Below are positions 17,764 through 26,606 of a stretch of 64,000 nucleotides of DNA, piece by piece. The DNA comes from a bacterium. Its GTDB lineage: Archaea; JAADDD01. The notes under the pieces were generated by a model. It worked only from the letters and a program-made list of their open reading frames with translations. It was not told where the DNA came from and ran no database searches. Within the stretch, counting starts at the first letter, position 1. Each line of letters begins with the position of its first letter. The stretch lies in the NCBI GenBank assembly GCA_013154095.1, contig JAADDD010000003.1:124001-188000 (forward strand), in the 5' to 3' direction. A program made the translations under genes and the position numbers.

Positions 17764-18126
17764 ATGTGTAACCTTTTGCTAGTCACTGCAGGCATTATAT
17801 TTACTGCTCTTTCCGCTCTTAATGCTTACTTTTGGGGATTGTTGAAAAATCAATACAAGCTTCATTCTATTACTGTTTCGTCGCTGCTCAAACTTGTGTT
17901 TAATCCTTTGTTTTTTCTTATATTATTAACAGGTTTCCTGGCGACACTCTGTGCTTACTTTATTGTAGAAGAACTAGGAGTTATAGGAGGCAGATTTTTC
18001 CAGGTAATTGGACTAGTTGCGACTGTGCTTGTAGGACTGCTAGTTTTCCACGAACAGCTTAAACCTCTGCAGTGGCTAGGAGCATGCCTGATCCTGGCTG
18101 GCGTGCTGCTGCTCGTGTCGTCTTAA
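17764..18126 (+). CDS. EamA/SMR-type small membrane transporter
   Basis: About 120 residues with four membrane helices. The second half (GGRFFQVIGLVATVLVGLLV, then FHEQLKPLQWLGACLILAG) is the repeat of drug/metabolite transporters of the EamA/SMR type, which act as dimers when this short. Possible roles include undecaprenyl- or dolichyl-linked sugar flipping, since envelope glycosylation genes follow. The start is placed at 17764 on promoter spacing; 17740 is in frame. Confidence 0.7.
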   Translation: MCNLLLVTAGIIFTALSALNAYFWGLLKNQYKLHSITVSSLLKLVFNPLFFLILLTGFLATLCAYFIVEELGVIGGRFFQVIGLVATVLVGLLVFHEQLKPLQWLGACLILAGVLLLVSS

Positions 18127-19943
18127 AAGACAAGGCATTTATTTTTGGCGCACTGCTCTACTGCACCCTGCTTTTTGTTTTCCAGCTACTACGCGTAGAA
18201 GTCGGAACAGCTGGTGCCTGGGACCTTGGTATTTTTGCGCAGGTACTCTGGTTCAGCCTCCACGGAAAGCCGTTCTATTATACAGTGGAACCGTGGTGGT
18301 GCGGCAACCTTGCCTGCAGCTTTCTTGGCGTGCACTTCTGTCCTGTGCTGTACTTGCTGCTGCCGTTGTTTGCTCTCTGGCCTTCTGCTGTCATGCTTAT
18401 TATTATAAAAATATATGTACTATTATTTCTCACATTATTAATATTATATTACTATTGTTATTTGCGCACAGGAGATCCGAGAACAGCCAAGCTGCTAGCG
18501 TTTCTTTATGCTCTGCATCCAGGAGTTGTTGGAGCTGCCCTGTTTGATTTTCACTGCGAAGACTTCTTTCCTCTTGGATTTTTCCTGGTTCTAACTGCGC
18601 TTGAGCTACGCTGCCTTTGGCTGTTCTTGCTAGGATATTTCCTTGTCCTGTTTTCTCTTGAACATTTTGCACTTTATCTAGCTCTAGTTCTTGCAACTAT
18701 TGTATTGTTTTCTAACAGGTATAAAGTAAGAAAGCATAAATTATTGATAGCTGGTCTATTTTTGCTCTCTGGTCTTCTCATTTTCAGGGCAGAGATCGCT
18801 TTAATGCAAATGTTTAGAGCAAAGACCACAAGCAAGTATTTTTTCAGCACTGCAGTTAGGCACATTTCCCTAGAAAATTTCTTTAACAACCTAGCAGCAA
18901 AAATATACTATTTCATAGAACTGTTCTTGCCGTTTATGTTTTTGCCGCTGCTTCGTCCACAGCTATTACTTCCAGTAATTTTGTGGATACTTTTTGCTTT
19001 TACTTATTCTTTGCCAACATATTATGCACTAGCTACACAGTACCAAGATTTTACTGTGCCAGTAATTTTCTTCGTTTTCCTTGAGACTCTAGAAATACTA
19101 GAGAAAAAAGGAACAAAAATCGCAAAAAGATCACAACTGTTTATTGCAGGGTTAATTCTTTCTGCTGCATTCGTCATTTATGTTATACGGTTCCAGGTTC
19201 CTCTTAATCTTTCTATTGGCTGGAGATTATTTGCTGTACAAGAAATTTTGCACCACGTTGAGCCAGGAAAGGAACCTATTCTTGTCGCCGACAGCCTTTT
19301 TGTCTTTTATGCTTGCAGAAATAACAGCTACGCTATACTTCCAGTAGTGCTTGGAAATCGTAAGCTGCAAGAGCTGAAGCTAAACTGGACAGTGAAGCTT
19401 CTACACAGCACACACTATAAATATATTATTATTGATTTATATCGCTTACTGCAGCCAAGACTGAAGCAGCTAGTGCTAGCTTCAATTAATTACAGTATTT
19501 ATAAACCGGTTATCGTGCTCAGAAATTTCATTGTGCTGAAAAAAAGCAAGAGCTGCAAGCCAATCATTTTTGAGCCAATTAATTATTACTTTTCTGTGAC
19601 AAAATTACCTGGACTAAAAATTAACCGCAAAAACTACTCTTTGCTTTCATTTGCTCCAGCGTGCAACATCTATGTACCTAGACTTTTGCTGCTAAGAGGC
19701 AAATATGTGGTGCTGCTAGAACTCGTGAGACAAAAATTCAGGAAAAAGGAACTTGCTGGAGAAGTGGTGGCTGCCAGCAACCATGCAGTAGTCTTTTCCT
19801 GGCTTCACTGCACTGGTTCTTACTGCACGGCACTGCTGCGCGTTGCTCGACCGGGCTATTATACTCTTTGCCTAGAAGCGTTTACTTTGTTGCGCGCCTC
19901 AAAGCTGTATGTTATTTATATCTGGCCTTGTCTCGTGAACTAG
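18084..19943 (+). CDS. DUF2079 polytopic membrane protein
   Basis: About 619 residues with many hydrophobic helices. N-terminal AWDLGIFAQVLWFSLHGKPF followed by GVHFCPVLYLLLPLFAL is the DUF2079 signature. That family resembles GT-C type membrane glycosyltransferases: FDxG loop, then a first luminal loop with His. The ATG at 18084 overlaps the upstream gene by 43 bases; a GTG at 18072 is in frame. The next two genes are glycosyltransferases, so a role in surface glycan assembly is likely (inference). Confidence 0.82.
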   Translation: MPDPGWRAAARVVLKDKAFIFGALLYCTLLFVFQLLRVEVGTAGAWDLGIFAQVLWFSLHGKPFYYTVEPWWCGNLACSFLGVHFCPVLYLLLPLFALWPSAVMLIIIKIYVLLFLTLLILYYYCYLRTGDPRTAKLLAFLYALHPGVVGAALFDFHCEDFFPLGFFLVLTALELRCLWLFLLGYFLVLFSLEHFALYLALVLATIVLFSNRYKVRKHKLLIAGLFLLSGLLIFRAEIALMQMFRAKTTSKYFFSTAVRHISLENFFNNLAAKIYYFIELFLPFMFLPLLRPQLLLPVILWILFAFTYSLPTYYALATQYQDFTVPVIFFVFLETLEILEKKGTKIAKRSQLFIAGLILSAAFVIYVIRFQVPLNLSIGWRLFAVQEILHHVEPGKEPILVADSLFVFYACRNNSYAILPVVLGNRKLQELKLNWTVKLLHSTHYKYIIIDLYRLLQPRLKQLVLASINYSIYKPVIVLRNFIVLKKSKSCKPIIFEPINYYFSVTKLPGLKINRKNYSLLSFAPACNIYVPRLLLLRGKYVVLLELVRQKFRKKELAGEVVAASNHAVVFSWLHCTGSYCTALLRVARPGYYTLCLEAFTLLRASKLYVIYIWPCLVN

Positions 19944-19944
19944 C

Positions 19945-21021
19945 ATGTCATGGATTTTCCTTCATCCATTCATTAATGCTTGCGGAGGAGCAGAGCGCCA
20001 AACTCTTGAACTGCTAGAGCTTGCAGAGAAATTCTGCGACCCTATTCTACTCACTGCAGAGAAACCCAACGAAGAAAAAATAGAACAACTGCTAGGAAAA
20101 CAACTTCCTTGTAGTGTGGTATGGTTAGCCGAAAAATTAAGGCAGCAAGAATATCCTCTAGCACTTTTCCGGCTACTTAGACTTACTTTAAGGCTCAAGC
20201 AAACAGGCCACAAAATTTTCCTTTGCCAAGGAGAGTTTGATTTGCTCGTTCCTGCTGCAGATGTTGCTTACTATCAGGCACTTCCGTTTAGTAGGCTTCC
20301 TCCAGACATACTCTTTTACAATCCTTTTGCTAGAATATGTTATAATATTATTACGGCAGCAAAATTCAGGAAACCGAAGCTTGCGCTAGTAAACTCTGCT
20401 TTCCTCGCACAGCAGCTTAACCTTAAACATTACTTAATTATTTATCCGTTAGTTAAAATTAAGAGAGAGCCTAGCAAAAAAGAAGAAACTGTGCTTGTCA
20501 TAGGAAAATTTACTCTGCGCAAAGCATTTCATCGAGCTCTTGTGCTAGCAAGTTTACTAGATCAGTTTAATTATAAATTAATACTTGCCGGAAAAATAGT
20601 AACAAAAGACTATTATCAGAGAATAGTTACTCTTGCAAGTAAGTTCAGCAACGTAAAAGTAATATCAGATCCATCTCCGACTACAGTAAAGCAACTACAA
20701 GAAACTGCAGATATTGCTTTGCAGCTAATGGACAACGAGGCCTTTGGAATTACTGTACTCGAAGCAATATATGCCAGAGCCGTGCCTGTAGTCTCAAAAT
20801 TTTCTGGCGCATGGACAGATATACTCGAAGAAAAACAATTTGTTTATGGAGCAGCGTTTTCTACTCTTATAGAACTAAAATCAACAGTAAGAAAATTGAT
20901 AGAAGATAAAGGACTAAAAGAAGAAATTAGAAGAAGACTAAAGAAAGTCGAAGAGAAGTTTAATTATGAAAAGCTAAAATTACAAGCAATGAAAGTTCTC
21001 GAAAAAGTTTTAGCTAGCTAG
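19945..21021 (+). CDS. Glycosyltransferase, GT4-like
   Basis: 358 residues, GT-B fold. Seen: N-terminal HPFINACGGAERQTLELLEL (Gly-rich acceptor loop), a linker near 165, and the donor-site segment FGITVLEAIYARAVPVVSKF with the conserved Glu near 271. It probably transfers a nucleotide-activated sugar to a lipid-linked glycan at the inner face of the membrane. It starts one base after the DUF2079 gene stop and is followed by a second GT4 gene. Confidence 0.88.
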   Translation: MSWIFLHPFINACGGAERQTLELLELAEKFCDPILLTAEKPNEEKIEQLLGKQLPCSVVWLAEKLRQQEYPLALFRLLRLTLRLKQTGHKIFLCQGEFDLLVPAADVAYYQALPFSRLPPDILFYNPFARICYNIITAAKFRKPKLALVNSAFLAQQLNLKHYLIIYPLVKIKREPSKKEETVLVIGKFTLRKAFHRALVLASLLDQFNYKLILAGKIVTKDYYQRIVTLASKFSNVKVISDPSPTTVKQLQETADIALQLMDNEAFGITVLEAIYARAVPVVSKFSGAWTDILEEKQFVYGAAFSTLIELKSTVRKLIEDKGLKEEIRRRLKKVEEKFNYEKLKLQAMKVLEKVLAS

Positions 21022-21129
21022 TAATCATTGCATGGAAGTTTTATTAACGTATCTTATTACTTTAACCTTGGCTAGTTTCCTGCTCACCTTGTGCTGCTCA
21101 GCGGTGATAAGTTGGTAAAACAGCTCTAC

Positions 21130-22185
21130 ATGCTCGTTGATCCTATAGAGAATCTCTATGGTTCAGTGCGCCCAGTGATTTTATTAGCAGAAGAGTTCGC
21201 AAAATTTTTCGATATAACCATAGTAGCTCCTAAAATTAGCAGTAAAGCAAGAAAATACCTTGAAAGTGCCGGATATAAATTAATTGCAACAAAGAAAAAA
21301 TTAATTACGACAAAATCGCTTGCTACTCTTGAAGCTTGGCTCAGGAGAGAAAAATTTACTGTAGATGGTGCTGCAGTAATAAACTTTTCTCAGTGCTATT
21401 ATGGTAGCTGCTTGATTTACTATGCCCAGGGACCAATGCATGCAGCTCTGCGAGATATTGCACTTGAAGGTTCTTGGACTTACAGGCTGGGCTACTTTGC
21501 AGGATCCTGGCTTTTTCGTGTGCTCGATAAACAGTTTATTTCTAAGGTGCGCGCAGGAGCTCAGTATTTCTTAGCGAACTCAGAATTCTGCAAGCAGATG
21601 TACGAGAAGCTAGGCATCAAGGTAGACGGTATTATTTATCCTCCAGTAGACCTAGAAACCTTTAGGCCAACGACAACCGCTCCTTCTCAAGACTACGTGC
21701 TCACTTACTTCGGGAAGGAGACGAAGTACACGATAATAAAACAGTTGCTTGACAGTGGACTAAAAATTAAGGCTTTTGGTAGTAGAGCACCCTATATTCC
21801 TAAATCGTTGCTCGTGCATCCGAACCTCGAATACGTTGGCCAAGTTACTGACAGCGAGCTAGCAGAACTCTACTCGAATGCTCTGTTCACGGTATTTATT
21901 TTTACGCACGAACCATTTGGCTACATTCCTGTCGAGTCGATGGCTTGCGGTACTCCAGTGCTCACTTATGCTGCGCAAGGACCGCAAGAAAGTGTGCAGC
22001 ACGGAAAAACTGGATGGCTCGCAAGAACTGACGAAGAGCTGGTGAAACTAGCCTTGCAGATATGGAAAGAAGGTGTGCCTGAACCTATGCGTAAACTGTG
22101 CAGAGAAAGTGTGCAGAAATTCGCGAAGCAAGTAATTGCCAAGCAATGGCTAAAATTTTTAACGCCAATAATAGAATCTTGCTGA
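21130..22185 (+). CDS. Glycosyltransferase, GT4-like
   Basis: About 351 residues from the ATG giving MLVDPIENLYGS; a GTG at 21091 would add 13 residues. GT-B fold with the donor signature HEPFGYIPVESMACGTPVLTY near 270 and GKTGWLA. It differs clearly from the preceding gene, so the two probably act at successive steps. Its TGA stop lies just before a C/D sRNA. Confidence 0.88.
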   Translation: MLVDPIENLYGSVRPVILLAEEFAKFFDITIVAPKISSKARKYLESAGYKLIATKKKLITTKSLATLEAWLRREKFTVDGAAVINFSQCYYGSCLIYYAQGPMHAALRDIALEGSWTYRLGYFAGSWLFRVLDKQFISKVRAGAQYFLANSEFCKQMYEKLGIKVDGIIYPPVDLETFRPTTTAPSQDYVLTYFGKETKYTIIKQLLDSGLKIKAFGSRAPYIPKSLLVHPNLEYVGQVTDSELAELYSNALFTVFIFTHEPFGYIPVESMACGTPVLTYAAQGPQESVQHGKTGWLARTDEELVKLALQIWKEGVPEPMRKLCRESVQKFAKQVIAKQWLKFLTPIIESC

Positions 22186-22243
22186 ATGATGAAAACTCCC
22201 CGCGAGTGCTAACTAGCAGAATGACGAGATTGGCCTTTGCTGA
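22186..22243 (+). ncRNA. Box C/D guide sRNA
   Basis: C box ATGATGA (22186-22192), directly after the glycosyltransferase stop. C' ATGACGA (22221-22227), then a 12-nt guide GATTGGCCTTTG and D box CTGA (22240-22243). Between C and C' are 28 bases without a consensus D'; CTAA at 22209-22212 or the position 12 nt after C may serve. The D guide would pair with CAAAGGCCAATC. It sits between two genes and reaches the start region of the next. Confidence 0.65.
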
Positions 22244-22248
22244 GATTT

Positions 22249-23052
22249 ATGTATTATTTTTGTCTTTCTACTAAGTTTCGTCATGTCGAAACACGTATAG
22301 GCTCACAGGCTCTTAAGTTGCTTGCACGCATATTTTCTGTGCTAGACGAAAAAGAGCGCGCAAAAACTGTGCTTGGTGGAGGAATCGCTGTTTCGCTGCT
22401 GCTCGATCTGGAAGATCTAAAAACACGCGTCGAGGCAACAGACATAGACCTGCACATGCCTGCAGAACTGGCAAGAAAAGTTGCAGAAAAGCTTGGCATG
22501 GAGCGCACCGGTGTAGTAAAGCGAGAAAAAATTAGCTGCAGCTCTTTCGGAGAAAAAAGAATAAAAGAATATTTTGAGGGAGTAGAGCTGTACAGGCTAG
22601 CTACAGATAAGTATGCAGTAGACGTTATTGCCGACTACTTGCTGGTTACTGAAGCTGTGCGCGTGCCTTACGCTCAGCGAGAGCTGCTCGAGTTTACCGA
22701 GCCCTGCAACCTTGTACTAGAAAACAGCGAGCTGCAACTCCGTACTATTAATCCTAGATTTGCGCTATATTCGCAACTTTTGTTGCTTACTGGAATGCCT
22801 TCACAAGATTACAAGCGCGTTTTTAGGATTCTTTTGCTGCTAAAGAAATATCAAGAATTAGAGGAACCAGCTGAAGTTTTTGAATTTTTCAGTTTTTGCA
22901 GAAATTATTGCGTAGACAGCAAAGCTCTCAAAAAACAGTATAAAATAATTTTTCAGGTACTGTACACCCACAAATGGCGAAAGTACTTTGAGCGAGCTGT
23001 ACCACATTGGTACTACTTGCTGCTCGAGCGTCTTGCACAGTGCTGCGTGTAA
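22249..23052 (+). CDS. AbiEii-like nucleotidyltransferase-fold protein
   Basis: 267 residues. The motif LGGGIAVSLLL, then RVEATDIDLHMP, is the G-G-x-A...R-x-T-x-D-I-D signature of DNA polymerase-beta fold nucleotidyltransferases of the AbiEii/MNT type; a later DVIADYL may supply the third acidic residue. Relatives include toxin-antitoxin toxins, but no antitoxin partner flanks it. The start is the ATG at 22249; a TTG at 22237 is in frame but lies inside the sRNA. Substrate unknown. Confidence 0.72.
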   Translation: MYYFCLSTKFRHVETRIGSQALKLLARIFSVLDEKERAKTVLGGGIAVSLLLDLEDLKTRVEATDIDLHMPAELARKVAEKLGMERTGVVKREKISCSSFGEKRIKEYFEGVELYRLATDKYAVDVIADYLLVTEAVRVPYAQRELLEFTEPCNLVLENSELQLRTINPRFALYSQLLLLTGMPSQDYKRVFRILLLLKKYQELEEPAEVFEFFSFCRNYCVDSKALKKQYKIIFQVLYTHKWRKYFERAVPHWYYLLLERLAQCCV

Positions 23053-23055
23053 CCT

Positions 23056-23997
23056 ATGCTGCTTCTTTTTGTCCTCGACTTTGTCTGCTACTTTGGCTTG
23101 CTGTACCTTGCATCCCGTGCAGCACCTAAACTCGCTAAGCGCCTCAGCAGACTAGGATTTACTCTTGCTTCCGCGCTCTGTGCGCTTGGAGTAATTCTTA
23201 CAAGCACACTCCTGCTCTGGTTTTTGTTGCACTACCTTGCCAAGATAGAAATATTCGGCGTGGCTGCCTTCGTGCTTGCAACCTCTGTACTGGAATATAT
23301 CTTCGCGCCAGCAATCATTAACTGGATGTACTCTGCCGAACCGTGCGAGCAGCTCCAGCAAGTAGTAAACAGGGTTGCTGCGCGCCTAGGAGTTGAGCCG
23401 CCAAAAGCAGTGCTCGTGGACATGCCGCCAAACGCCTTTGCCTACGGCAACCGCTTCCTTGGCAGGTACATTGCTGTGTCGCGACAGCTCCTAGAACTGC
23501 TAGACGAAGAAGAGCTTGAAGCAGTGCTCGGACACGAACTTGGGCACCACAAGCACAGGGACCTTGTCCTGCTGCTTGGACTTGGGTTGCTGCCGCTGCT
23601 AGTATATTATTCTGCATGGCAGCTACTGCAAGATGCGCTCGCTGACGGCGACGCGTTCCGGACAGGAATAGCACTGCTAGGAATTGCTGGCAGCTGGGCA
23701 ATTAATGTCTTGCTCCTCGCATTCAACAGGCTGCGCGAATATTATGCTGACGTAGAAGGAGCGCGTGCAGCAGGCACAAAGCCTATGCAGCGAGCACTCG
23801 CCAAACTTTGGCACTACTACAAACATGCAGAAAAGCCGCAAGGGCTAACAGCACTCTATATCTATGCTTTCACGGACATAGTTGAGCTGGCAAAGCGCGA
23901 GAAGGTTAGCTGGCTCGAGGAACTCTTTGGCTCACACCCACCAATACCTAAGAGGTTACAGTTTTTGGAAGAGCTAGGCTCAGCATGCCTCAAATAA
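23056..23997 (+). CDS. htpX: HtpX-like M48 membrane metallopeptidase
   Basis: 313 residues. Seen: membrane helices at about 1-20, 35-60 and 70-95; zinc motif VLGHELGHHKHRD with HELGH near 162; two more helices; the third ligand region NRLREYYADVEGA; and the terminal GSHPPIPKRLQFLEEL. It likely degrades misfolded membrane proteins. Its last bases are covered on the opposite strand by a C/D sRNA candidate. Confidence 0.93.
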   Translation: MLLLFVLDFVCYFGLLYLASRAAPKLAKRLSRLGFTLASALCALGVILTSTLLLWFLLHYLAKIEIFGVAAFVLATSVLEYIFAPAIINWMYSAEPCEQLQQVVNRVAARLGVEPPKAVLVDMPPNAFAYGNRFLGRYIAVSRQLLELLDEEELEAVLGHELGHHKHRDLVLLLGLGLLPLLVYYSAWQLLQDALADGDAFRTGIALLGIAGSWAINVLLLAFNRLREYYADVEGARAAGTKPMQRALAKLWHYYKHAEKPQGLTALYIYAFTDIVELAKREKVSWLEELFGSHPPIPKRLQFLEELGSACLK

Positions 23998-24028
23998 ATC
24001 ACTGTTCATCCATGGCCATCTTCATCAT
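23980..24028 (-). ncRNA. Box C/D guide sRNA antisense to htpX end
   Basis: Minus strand: C ATGATGA (24022-24028), 12-nt guide AGATGGCCATGG, D' ATGA (degenerate), spacer ACA, C' GTGATTT (degenerate), 12-nt guide ATTTGAGGCATG, D CTGA (23980-23983). The internal boxes are weak, as is common, but the 12-4-3-7-12-4 register is the same as in the three strongest candidates. It is encoded against the htpX 3' end and the short space before the next gene. A 7-base inverted repeat CTGTTCA/TGAACAG flanks the C half. Confidence 0.52.
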
Positions 24029-24043
24029 TGCCTGAACAGAAAT

Positions 24044-24967
24044 ATGAGCGAACAAGTAAACCTTTGCTGCTGCGGTAAGCCAGGCAAGGTTTACCTGAGG
24101 CACGCAGGTAGATGGTTCTGCGAGCAGTGCTACGAGCAGTACGTGCTTGTCCGCGTAAAAAAATACCTGCGCCAGCACAAACTTTATAATAAAAGGCTGC
24201 GTGCGCTGCTCGCACTCTCAGGCGGGAAAGACAGCGCAGTTCTGTTATATGTACTAAAGAAATTATATAGGAACAATATTTACATTATTACTTTATATAT
24301 TGACGAGGGCATCGAAGGCTATTCTTCTCGTATGCGCTCTCTTGCCAGACAGTACGCAGAGCAGTACAGTGACCAGCACATCGAACAGCGTTTCCGTGAC
24401 TGGATTGGTATGGATTTTCCAGCAGCACTAGAAAAGATTAGGAAAAAAGTACATGTTTTGAGTCCTTGCAGTTTTTGCACGGTAATAAAGCGCAGAATAA
24501 TGGACGAAATAGCAAGAAGAGAAGCAGTAGATGTACTATTCACTGGCCATAATTTAACTGATTTCGTTGTTTCAGCGCTAATAAACCTGTTTTCCGGTAA
24601 CTACAAGCGACTTGTAAGGCTGCTTGTGCGGCAAGAAACTAATCTCTTTCCTCCTAGACATTGGCCATTACTTTATCTAACAGCAGTAGAGCTACAAGAA
24701 TATGCAAGATTGCACGGAATAGATACGAGTTACGGAACTTGTCCGCTCAAAACAGGTATTAGAAAGTACTTAGAGCATGTGCTAGCTGAACTAGAGCAGC
24801 ATAGTCCTACAGTACAGCATAATGTCTTCAGCGTGCTGCAAAAACTTTCTGCACAGCTTCAAGTCCAGCACGCAGAAATCTATACTTGCAAGTACTGCGG
24901 CTGGATAACCTCTAGTAAAGACAGAGTTTGCAGTTTTTGTAAGCTGAAACGGTTGCTAGAACAATGA
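24044..24967 (+). CDS. tRNA 2-thiolation enzyme, TtuA/NcsA family
   Basis: PP-loop ATPase that thiolates tRNA uridines (position 54 or 34). In 307 residues: N-terminal zinc cysteines (CCCGKPG and CEQCYEQ), PP-loop LLALSGGKDSAVLL near 60, the cluster-binding CSFC near 146 preceding VIKRRIMDEIA, GHNLTDF, and a C-terminal zinc ribbon CKYCGW...CSFCK. The layout matches archaeal TtuA/Ncs6. It opens a long plus-strand operon; the stop overlaps the next ATG. Confidence 0.9.
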   Translation: MSEQVNLCCCGKPGKVYLRHAGRWFCEQCYEQYVLVRVKKYLRQHKLYNKRLRALLALSGGKDSAVLLYVLKKLYRNNIYIITLYIDEGIEGYSSRMRSLARQYAEQYSDQHIEQRFRDWIGMDFPAALEKIRKKVHVLSPCSFCTVIKRRIMDEIARREAVDVLFTGHNLTDFVVSALINLFSGNYKRLVRLLVRQETNLFPPRHWPLLYLTAVELQEYARLHGIDTSYGTCPLKTGIRKYLEHVLAELEQHSPTVQHNVFSVLQKLSAQLQVQHAEIYTCKYCGWITSSKDRVCSFCKLKRLLEQ

Positions 24968-25737
24968 AAGAGCTGATAATTAAGAATGGAAAAACCATAA
25001 AGCAAGAAATAGAAGAAGTAGAAGAAAAGAATTTTGTCCAGTACTTCATGCAATATAGACTTTCTACTCGTATTTACTGCTTTGAGGAGTGCCAAGGAAT
25101 AAAAGCGGAAAATGCGAGAATAATGTACATTGTAGAAAACAAACCACTAGAAGACGAACACTGGTTCTTTCTTGAACTCAGAAAAAAAGCAGAACTGCAG
25201 CTCCTATTTCTTGGAAGGAGAACTCTACAACCTAGGTGCTCGCTGCGCATAGATGTGCTGTTACCGCAAAAAGAATTTGCTGAGCTAGATATTTTAATAA
25301 TCTGTACTGCCAACGCAAATCTTACTCTTTACTTGCTACTAAGACAGCATGCTGATAGTAGACTAAACTTGCGCTTGCATGTATTTGCTGCAGGAAAATT
25401 GCAGTTAGCCTCCAGCACATGGCACAGCATGGGCAAGAAAGCTATAGGAGAGATCACTCTTTCTGGCTACTACCTCGAAAAACCAAACATTTCTTTCCGC
25501 TGGAAAGCCTTGCTAGCAAGCAAACAAGAATATAGACTACTTTCCCGTTCAGTAATTGATAGATGCTGCGGAAAAGTGGAGATCTGTCCTGAGCTGGAAA
25601 TCTATGATGGCAGAGCACAGCTCGAGCTGCTTTCCTGGTACCTTAAACCCTCAGGAATTAAGTTGCTGCAGCAACCAAGTATCTTGCTGCGCAGCGATCG
25701 AGCAAAGGCTAGCTGCAGAATAGAAAGAATTGTTTAA
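24964..25737 (+). CDS. Hypothetical, distant SufB/SufD-like protein
   Basis: 257 residues, no membrane segment, beta-rich. The C-terminal half resembles the Fe-S scaffold subunits SufB/SufD: a Gly/His turn (HSMGKKAIGEITLSGYY), ISFRWKALL in the place of YRGLV, and ICPELEIYDGRAQLEL in the place of the PxLEI-DV-SH motif. The usual conserved Cys/His pair is not evident, and the length is well below SufB (about 470). It overlaps the tRNA-thiolation gene; that enzyme family uses an Fe-S cluster, which makes the link suggestive. This is inference. Confidence 0.45.
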   Translation: MKELIIKNGKTIKQEIEEVEEKNFVQYFMQYRLSTRIYCFEECQGIKAENARIMYIVENKPLEDEHWFFLELRKKAELQLLFLGRRTLQPRCSLRIDVLLPQKEFAELDILIICTANANLTLYLLLRQHADSRLNLRLHVFAAGKLQLASSTWHSMGKKAIGEITLSGYYLEKPNISFRWKALLASKQEYRLLSRSVIDRCCGKVEICPELEIYDGRAQLELLSWYLKPSGIKLLQQPSILLRSDRAKASCRIERIV

Positions 25738-25761
25738 ATTAGTGAATGCACATTTCTTGTC

Positions 25762-26208
25762 ATGCTGCTAGTAGTCTTAGCAGAGCCTCAAGGCTACAAA
25801 ACAGTGGAAGATTTTGCCAGGTTAGTTTACTGTTTATTTGATAATGCTATGCTAATATTACTTAATCCTCAGGGCGCGGCTATCCAGCAAGGTATTCCTT
25901 TACTTAGCAAAATAGCGCTAGAAAAAGGCAAGAACTTTGCTGTAATCACCAAATTTTCTGAGCTGCTCGAGCTATTTCCTGTGCAAGAAATTCTTGTAGT
26001 AGGAAAGAAACAAGAAGCTGTGCAGCCAGTAGATTACAGTAGCAAGCATGTAGCGCTTGTGTTTTCCGAACATCCTACGAGAGAAATTATCAAGGACAAA
26101 GAAGTGTCTGTACCTGTAAAAGAAATAGGAACGCCCGCTCCAGAACTCACTCTTTCTTGTCTAGCAGCAATCCACCTTTACAAGCTAAGAGAAGCATGCA
26201 AGGAATAG
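25762..26208 (+). CDS. SPOUT methyltransferase-like protein (COG4080/TrmJ-like)
   Basis: 148 residues following the trefoil-knot methyltransferase order: motif 1 LLVVLAEPQGYKTVEDFAR with LILLNPQG, motif 2 HVALVFSEHPTREI, motif 3 GTPAPELTLSCLAAIHLYKL. The usual Asn of motif 1 and Gly of motif 2 are replaced, so activity is uncertain. The short length matches the archaeal COG4080 proteins. A second, more divergent copy follows immediately. Confidence 0.65.
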   Translation: MLLVVLAEPQGYKTVEDFARLVYCLFDNAMLILLNPQGAAIQQGIPLLSKIALEKGKNFAVITKFSELLELFPVQEILVVGKKQEAVQPVDYSSKHVALVFSEHPTREIIKDKEVSVPVKEIGTPAPELTLSCLAAIHLYKLREACKE

Positions 26209-26606
26209 TTCTTTATAAGATTGCTGATCCGCAAATTATTAAGGAAGTTGCTGCCCTTGCACTCGAGTATAATATTCCTCGTCTAGTTCTCTGCAACATT
26301 TCTTCCCAGGATGCTCTTCCTGGCATTGCTTACTGTCTACGACTAGCAGGCGAAGGTCTTAACGTGCTGTTTTTCCAGAATCTGCAAGAGCTGTTTTCTT
26401 CTGGCATTATTTCTGGCGAAGTAGCCACGCTCTCTTGCAGTGTAGGAGAGCGGCCACGCAGGGTTGACTGGCTCATTCTAGGCTATCTCGACGCGCTGGA
26501 TATAGAAAGATTTAAGATAAGAATGTTTAAGGTTGGCCGCAAACTTCTAGAAGTAGGAGCACTCGCGAAATATCTTTTCGAGACACATGAAGCAGGACAG
26601 TGTTAG
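26196..26606 (+). CDS. Divergent tandem paralogue of SPOUT-like protein
   Basis: About 136 residues from the ATG giving MQGIVLYKI, overlapping the previous gene by 13 bases. Its first 90 residues line up with the preceding protein (alternating strands and helices, VLYKIADPQIIKEVAALALE then IPRLVLCN). The middle and end motifs have diverged, and it lacks the LVF-G loop. It may be a non-catalytic partner of a heterodimer; no experimental analogue is known to me. Confidence 0.5.
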   Translation: MQGIVLYKIADPQIIKEVAALALEYNIPRLVLCNISSQDALPGIAYCLRLAGEGLNVLFFQNLQELFSSGIISGEVATLSCSVGERPRRVDWLILGYLDALDIERFKIRMFKVGRKLLEVGALAKYLFETHEAGQC

